From an uncultured Flavobacteriales bacterium (GTDB taxonomy: Bacteria > Bacteroidota > Bacteroidia > Flavobacteriales_D > Crocinitomicaceae): 57,753 bases of DNA. Location of the stretch: NCBI GenBank assembly GCA_903945495.1, contig CAJAVU010000066.1, forward strand, positions 1-57,753. The letters are read 5' to 3'. The translations under genes were made by a program, and so were the position numbers. Below the pieces are notes generated by a model. It had not been told where the DNA came from, did not search any database, and worked only from the letters and a program-made list of their open reading frames with translations. The first letter of the stretch is position 1, and each line of letters begins with the position of its first letter. Of this stretch, positions 52,826 through 57,753 are shown piece by piece.

Positions 52826-53461
52826 ATGAAGTACATCTCTCTTCTCTTTATTCTTAGTTGTGTTTTGAGCGCTTGTGGACAAAATCCGCTTATCCCTGCA
52901 TCCGAAAGTGATTCTGAAACACCAGCAATCGTAATCAATCAAGATTCAATCCAAGCGGTTCGCATACAATCAAAAGTTGATGCTGCCAAATCCTTTCTTA
53001 AAGCACATTCGAGTTACAATCAGCGATATGCTATTCTAATCGATATGCACATGAATTCTGGCAAGAAACGCTTGTTTGTGTATGATTTAGATTCTATGAA
53101 AGTAGTGAGCTCCGGACTTGTTGCTCATGGAAGTGGTTCAAACACAGAATACCGTGACAGTTTAGTTTTTAGTAATGTTCCAAATTCCTATTGCACTTCC
53201 ATTGGGAAATACAAAATTGGTGCTTCCTACATCGGCAGTTTTGGGAAATCCTACAAATTGCATGGCCTGGATCCAACGAACGACAAGGCTTTAGAACGCT
53301 TTGTAGTTTTACACCGTTATTCCTGTGTACCGGATGTTGAACAACCCTATGAAATTTGTAATAGCTTGGGCTGTCCGATGGTTTCTGAGAACTATTTCCT
53401 TGAATTGGATAAATACATTGCCACTTCCGCAAAACCAGTTTTATTAGAAATTTTTTATTGA
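52826..53461 (+). CDS. L,D-transpeptidase catalytic-domain lipoprotein
   Basis: 211-residue lipoprotein: lipobox LSACG with Cys17. The mature protein matches the YkuD_2-like murein L,D-transpeptidase group, with catalytic Cys183 in SLGCPMVSE and a preceding His in FVVLHRYSCVPDVEQP. Such enzymes crosslink or modify peptidoglycan in the periplasm. The SGLVAHGSGSNTEY and FGKSYKLHGLDPTNDKAL blocks fit the family. It is expressed alone. Confidence 0.85.
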   Translation: MKYISLLFILSCVLSACGQNPLIPASESDSETPAIVINQDSIQAVRIQSKVDAAKSFLKAHSSYNQRYAILIDMHMNSGKKRLFVYDLDSMKVVSSGLVAHGSGSNTEYRDSLVFSNVPNSYCTSIGKYKIGASYIGSFGKSYKLHGLDPTNDKALERFVVLHRYSCVPDVEQPYEICNSLGCPMVSENYFLELDKYIATSAKPVLLEIFY

Positions 53462-53541
53462 TTGAATCATTACAATTTGATTTACTTTATTTTGGAATTT
53501 AATTTTTTTAATTTATATTTAATCCAATCAAAATGTTCTAA

Positions 53542-53742
53542 ATGAAAGGAATAAGGTGGTTTCAACGATTTATGATTACGCTACTACTTGCTGTAAATGC
53601 GTTTGTTTTTATGTCGATGCGCGATGTAGCCATTGAGCAAAATTTGATTTACACCATTGGACTAATCAGCACAACTTTACTCTTTTTAACTGCAATTTCA
53701 TTTCTACAGAAATACCGCAAAAAGAAAACGATTCAAGAGTAG
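53542..53742 (+). CDS. Small two-helix membrane protein
   Basis: 66-residue protein with two hydrophobic segments (about 10-26 and 37-55) and a basic tail (KYRKKK). No family recognised. It lies between the L,D-transpeptidase gene and the S9 peptidase with gaps of 80 and 48 bases, and may be a separate small gene. Confidence 0.55.
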   Translation: MKGIRWFQRFMITLLLAVNAFVFMSMRDVAIEQNLIYTIGLISTTLLFLTAISFLQKYRKKKTIQE

Positions 53743-53790
53743 AATTGATTCGTATTATTTATTACCTTCGATTCCCTAAAAATTGGAAAA

Positions 53791-55815
53791 ATGAAGGTTT
53801 TATTCGCATGTATTTGTCTTGGTTTCAGCGCTCTTTCGCTTGCGCAATCCACTTTGACTCCTGAACTATTATGGCAATTGAAGCGTGTTTCTGGTGGAAC
53901 AGTTTCGCCTGATGGACATTTTTTATTGTATAGTCAGCGAACGTTTGACATGGCTGCCAACAAAGGAAATACTGATTTGTTTGTGGTTGATCTGCGCACA
54001 AATAAAAGCAATCAACTGACTGAAACACCATTTTCAGAATACGAAGCACAATGGGGAATCAACAATACAATTTGGTTCATGTCGACGGAAAAAGACGGCA
54101 TGCAAATCTATTCGATGGAAGCAGATGGAAGCAAGAAAACACAACGTTCAACCTTTAAAGACATCGAATTAGAAGGATTCAAAGTTGCACCCAACGAAAG
54201 CTCTTTGATTGCTATTGAAGCCGTGAAAATGCGTCAAACGGTCAATGATAAATATCCAGATCTTCCAAAAGCAAACGCTCGCATTGAAGATGATTTAATG
54301 TATCGCCACTGGGATCATTTTGATGATTACAATCGTCGTCATTTGTTTGTTCACACCATTTCAACTTCCAAAGAAATTGCTGCAACTGGAACCGATGTTT
54401 TATATGGAGAAATTTACGATGGAATCTTGCCCCCACACGGAGGAAGTGAGCAATTTTGTTACTCGAACGACTCAAAAAAAATCATTTATACTTCCAAGAA
54501 ATTACAAGGAAAAGAATTTGCTCAAAGCACGAACAGCGAATTGTACGAATATGTAATTGACACAAAAGAAACACGCAAATTAACCGAAGGGTACAAAGGA
54601 TACGATAATAATCCAGCATTCTCATCAATGAATCAATTGGCATGGTTGAGCATGGCACGCAACGGATTTGAAGCAGACAAAAACGATATTATTGTTCGCG
54701 ACAATTCTGGAAATGATAAAAACCTGACAAAAGGAATTGATTTATCAGTAACTGATTTTGCATGGCATCCATCTGGAAAACGCATTTTCTTCCTAGCTGC
54801 AATCAAAGGAACTGTTCATGTTTTTGATTTGGACATTGCAACTGGAACATACAAACAACTGACAGAAGGTCAATATGATTATGTGAGTTTGTCAATTTTT
54901 GGAGAATATATTTATGCAGGACGTCAATCGATGGTTGCTCCAACAGATTTATATGAAATAAACATCAAAAAAGGAAAAGTCAACCAACTAACTGAAGTCA
55001 ACAAGGATATTTTATCAAAATTGACCCTTCCAAAAGTTGAAGAACGTTGGGTTGAAACAACAGATGGAAAGAAAATGTTGGTTTGGATGGTGTATCCACC
55101 AAACTTCGATGCAACAAAAAAATATCCTGCCTTGCTGTATTGCCAAGGAGGACCACAAAGTCCAGTGAGTCAATTTTTCTCATATCGTTGGAATTTGGCC
55201 TTGATGGCGTCAAATGGATACATCGTTGTTGCACCAAATCGTCGTGGTTTACCAGGCTTTGGTCAAGAATGGAACGACGCTATTTCGCAAGATTGGGGCG
55301 GACAAGCCATGAAAGATTATTTAGTTGCAATTGACGATGCGTCACAAGAACCCTATGTTGATGAAACAAGACTTGGAGCCGTTGGTGCATCATACGGAGG
55401 TTATTCTGTTTATATGTTAGCAGGAATTCACGAAAACCGTTTTAAAACATTCATTGCACATTGTGGCTTGTTCAATCTTGAAAGTTGGTATGGAACAACC
55501 GAAGAATTGTTCTTCGCGAATTGGGATCATGGCGGTGCGTATTGGTTGGATGCCAACAAAGAAAACTACAAGAAAAACAGTCCGCACAATTATGTAAACA
55601 ACTGGAATACACCAATTTTAGTGATTCACGGGGGAATGGATTTCCGTGTTCCAGAAAGCGAAGGGATGCAAGCATTTCAAGCTGCTCAACTAAAAGGATT
55701 GAAAAGCAAGTACTTATATTTCCCGACTGAAAGTCATTGGGTTCAAAGTCCGCAAAACAGTTTAGTGTGGCAACGCGAGTTTTTTGAATGGTTAAAAGAG
55801 GACTTGAAGCCTTAG
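53791..55815 (+). CDS. S9 family prolyl oligopeptidase-like serine peptidase
   Basis: 674-residue exported peptidase (signal to about LAQ, residue 19). An N-terminal beta-propeller (about 25-410, many DGxHxLYSQR and GKRIFFLA blades) gates the C-terminal alpha/beta hydrolase (about 420-674). The catalytic triad is visible: Ser534 in GASYGGYS, Asp617 in HGGMDFRVP, His649 in ESHWV. It belongs to the DPP/acyl-aminoacyl-peptidase group that trims peptides in the periplasm. Confidence 0.95.
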   Translation: MKVLFACICLGFSALSLAQSTLTPELLWQLKRVSGGTVSPDGHFLLYSQRTFDMAANKGNTDLFVVDLRTNKSNQLTETPFSEYEAQWGINNTIWFMSTEKDGMQIYSMEADGSKKTQRSTFKDIELEGFKVAPNESSLIAIEAVKMRQTVNDKYPDLPKANARIEDDLMYRHWDHFDDYNRRHLFVHTISTSKEIAATGTDVLYGEIYDGILPPHGGSEQFCYSNDSKKIIYTSKKLQGKEFAQSTNSELYEYVIDTKETRKLTEGYKGYDNNPAFSSMNQLAWLSMARNGFEADKNDIIVRDNSGNDKNLTKGIDLSVTDFAWHPSGKRIFFLAAIKGTVHVFDLDIATGTYKQLTEGQYDYVSLSIFGEYIYAGRQSMVAPTDLYEINIKKGKVNQLTEVNKDILSKLTLPKVEERWVETTDGKKMLVWMVYPPNFDATKKYPALLYCQGGPQSPVSQFFSYRWNLALMASNGYIVVAPNRRGLPGFGQEWNDAISQDWGGQAMKDYLVAIDDASQEPYVDETRLGAVGASYGGYSVYMLAGIHENRFKTFIAHCGLFNLESWYGTTEELFFANWDHGGAYWLDANKENYKKNSPHNYVNNWNTPILVIHGGMDFRVPESEGMQAFQAAQLKGLKSKYLYFPTESHWVQSPQNSLVWQREFFEWLKEDLKP

Positions 55816-55819
55816 AAAA

Positions 55820-55850
55820 TTTGACATCTCTTTTAATTTCATTACTTTTG
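55820..55850 (+). promoter_or_regulatory. Promoter of the RND transporter gene
   Basis: TTTG at 55820-55823 and TACTTTTG at 55843-55850, with 19 bases between, match the Bacteroidota sigma-A consensus exactly. Transcription would start near 55856, 26 bases before the ATG. Confidence 0.7.
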
Positions 55851-55881
55851 TTGCCTTGTTTGGAATAAATTCAGAAAAATA

Positions 55882-57660
55882 ATGTGGAATAGAGTCGCCA
55901 ATTTTATCCTTAAAAACCGTTTTTTCATTCTGGGAGTGATCACACTCTTGACTGTGTATTTTGGCTATTATGCTGTTACCAGTTTAAAAATGGAGAACAA
56001 ATATGGGATTATTTTACCAAAAGATTCACCTACAACACGCAACTATAAATTATTCAAGGAACGCTTTGGAGAAGACGGCGGAACCCTAGTTCTAGCTATC
56101 CAAACGGACTCACTTTACACAAAAGAAAATTTCTTGAAATGGAAAGAATTGGGGGATTCAATTCTTCAACTTGATGGTGTAGAATCAATTATTTCTGAAG
56201 CAACTTTATTCACACTTCACAACAACCAAACTGACAAGAAATTTGATATTCAGCGTATCTTTTCTGACATTAATTACAATGAAAAATCGATTGATTCTAT
56301 TCGAAGAGAAATAAAGAACAATCCACTATACAACAATATGTTATACAACGACTCTACCCACGTTTCGTTGATGATGATTGGCTTGGATGAGAAATATTTG
56401 TCAGATAATAAGAAGTCTAAAGTTGTATTTGATATTCAAAATTTAGCTGGAAACTATAACTCAAAGGTGCAACATTTATCATGGGATATCGTTTTTGACT
56501 TTCAAAAATTAGCAGGAATCTATTCAAAAGAATTTGGTCCGATGCGTTGGGCTGGTCTTCCCTATTTACGCGTTGTATTAGCAAAACGTATCCAAAAGGA
56601 AATGTATGTGTTTATTGGACTTTCAATGCTTGTGAGTTCGATATTAATGTATTTCTTCTTCAGGTCCTTCCGAGCCGTTCTCATCTGTATGACCGTTGTT
56701 GGTGTTTCTGTGATTTGGGCGCTGGGAACTATTGGAACCATGGGATATACCGTTTCAATTATGATGGCGTTAATTCCTCCACTAATGATAGTTATTGGTA
56801 TTCCGAATTGTATTTATCTCTACAACAAATATCACCAGGAATATAGGCATCATGGCAATAAGATGAAAGCCCTTCACCGCGTTGTGAGTAAAACCGGTAT
56901 TGCAATGTTCCTAACAAATGTTACAACAGCATTAGGTTTCATTACATTCTTATTTACGAATTCAGAAAAATTCTTTGAATTTGGGGTAATTTCTTCAATC
57001 AACATCATGTTGTGTTATGTTGTTTCCCTAACGTTGGTTCCAATTTTTGCTTCATTTTTAAAGAATCCACCGGAAAGACACTTAAAACACTTAGACAGAA
57101 AACTAGCAACTGGATTTCTTGAAAAATTAGTGTATATCACTGAACACAAAAGAACTTGGGTTTACATAATCACAATTGTCTTGACTACAGTCGCTGCAAT
57201 GGGGATGTTTAAAATGAAAGTTACTGGAAATATTACCGGTGACTTACCTTCGAATGACCCAATCTTGAAGGACATTCATTTCATGGAAAAAAACTTCGGT
57301 GGTGCTGTTCCATTTGAGGTCATGATTGACTACAAAGAAAAGGGACGTTTATTTGGTAAAAACACCTTAAGCAAAGTTGAAGAAGTTCAAAACATGATGG
57401 CGCGCGATACCTTATTTGCAAAAACCATTTCAATCGTTGACTTTGTAAAAGTTGTAAACATGGCTTATTATGACAATAATCCAGAACGTTATACAATTAT
57501 TTCAAATAGAGACAAAGGTCGTTTGGCGCGTTATGTTGACAATTTTTCCGCAACCAATAACAATTCTGCATTTTCGATTAAAGAATTGGTGGATACAACT
57601 CACTACATTTTACGTGTTCGAACACAGATGAAAGACATTGGTTCATATCAAGTTTCGGAT
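55882..57660 (+). CDS. RND-superfamily (MMPL-like) transporter, cut off
   Basis: 593 residues of a larger membrane transporter, read from ATG 55882. Residues 1-35 hold the first helix; a periplasmic loop (about 38-225) follows. A helix bundle (about 230-395) carries PPLMIVIGIPNCIYLYNKYH and GIAMFLTNVTTALGFITFLF, typical of the sterol-sensing-like MMPL fold. Another helix (about 430-450) and a second periplasmic loop come next. The family usually has 750-800 residues and a second bundle, which is missing. Export of lipids or hopanoids is the usual role. The frame stays open to the window end, but the last ~31 codons are foreign. Confidence 0.85.
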
Positions 57661-57753
57661 CAGACACGCTCGTCGCCATACCTGGCGTTGAACATGCGCT
57701 GGCGCTCTACTCCTTCAGTGACGAGTCACGCCGATTCGTGCGCGCGCAGTCCG
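57661..57753. other. High-GC terminal segment, probable assembly chimera
   Basis: 59 of 93 bases are G or C, against about one third elsewhere. In the plus frame starting at 57663 it is open and reads as an ordinary protein (DTLVAIPGVEHALALYSF...), with C/G-rich third positions. In the RND frame it gives arginine/serine-rich nonsense. It probably comes from another organism's read joined at a contig end. Confidence 0.7.

Noticed and set aside
56547-56846. A 99-codon ORF inside the RND gene region
   Set aside because: It is in another frame of the transporter gene, whose own frame is open from 55882 with helices and family motifs.

Overview
The window is AT-rich (roughly one third G+C by eye) and tightly packed, with about fifty protein genes on both strands, two tRNAs and few gaps. 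It comes from a member of the Bacteroidota, most likely Flavobacteriales. The seen evidence is three secreted proteins with type IX secretion (T9SS) C-terminal signals (two type A, one type B 'gliding motility' type), a TonB-dependent receptor paired with a DUF4249-like lipoprotein, Omp85, OmpA and SPOR-like envelope modules, a GxxExxY cassette, and -7 boxes of the Bacteroidota form TAnnTTTG. Placement near Crocinitomicaceae/Fluviicola is inference from overall gene style only.

Layout. 1-4.7 kb: start of a secreted protein, an Omp85-family barrel, RmuC, and an MlaE/MlaF-type lipid ABC pair. 4.7-8.3 kb: SprT-like metalloprotease, mannose-1-phosphate guanylyltransferase, a barrel-less TonB-plug protein and FabD. 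8.3-13.4 kb: large T9SS protein, tRNA-Leu and tRNA-Gly, MutS. 13.4-18.5 kb: TrmH-family methylase, a two-component pair, then an operon of FNR-type flavoprotein, rhodanese and histidine kinase. 18.6-26.3 kb: glycine-rich T9SS protein, small lipoprotein, methyltransferases, GT2 glycosyltransferase and a divergent YfhO-like GT-C membrane protein. 26.3-31.8 kb: thyA, CapA-like/SPOR-like phosphatase, folA, GxxExxY cassette inside two nested inverted repeats, topB. 31.8-36.4 kb: T9SS type B protein, OmpA-like protein, a 13-residue repeat protein, a helical-repeat protein and a possible small RNA. 36.4-40.2 kb: ABC exporter, His-rich small ORF, PadR regulator and a multi-domain membrane protein. 40.3-46.2 kb: cytochrome-like lipoprotein, lipoprotein, DEAD-box helicase, B12-radical SAM enzyme, J-domain/KTSC protein. 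46.3-57.7 kb: purM, prfA, TonB receptor plus DUF4249 partner, pyrF, L,D-transpeptidase, small membrane protein, S9 peptidase and a truncated RND transporter.

Most of the window is housekeeping: nucleotide synthesis (thyA, folA, purM, pyrF), DNA maintenance (rmuC, mutS, topB), translation (prfA, tRNAs) and envelope biogenesis. The most unusual locus is PadR plus its downstream partner at 38.6-40.1 kb. The partner appears to join a PadR-partner-type helical N-terminus, two GldL-like membrane hairpins and a GldM-D1-like periplasmic domain in one chain, but without the GldL proton-coupling glutamate. PadR is preceded by a perfect inverted repeat with 9-bp arms. Other notable points are the doubly inverted-repeat-flanked GxxExxY cassette, a CsbB/YfhO-like glycosylation pair, a candidate small RNA at 36.2-36.4 kb and a stand-alone TonB plug protein.

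The last ~93 bases (from about 57661) are 63% G+C and read in another frame as a plausible high-GC protein. They look like a chimeric assembly end, not part of this genome, so the final RND gene should be treated as cut off there.
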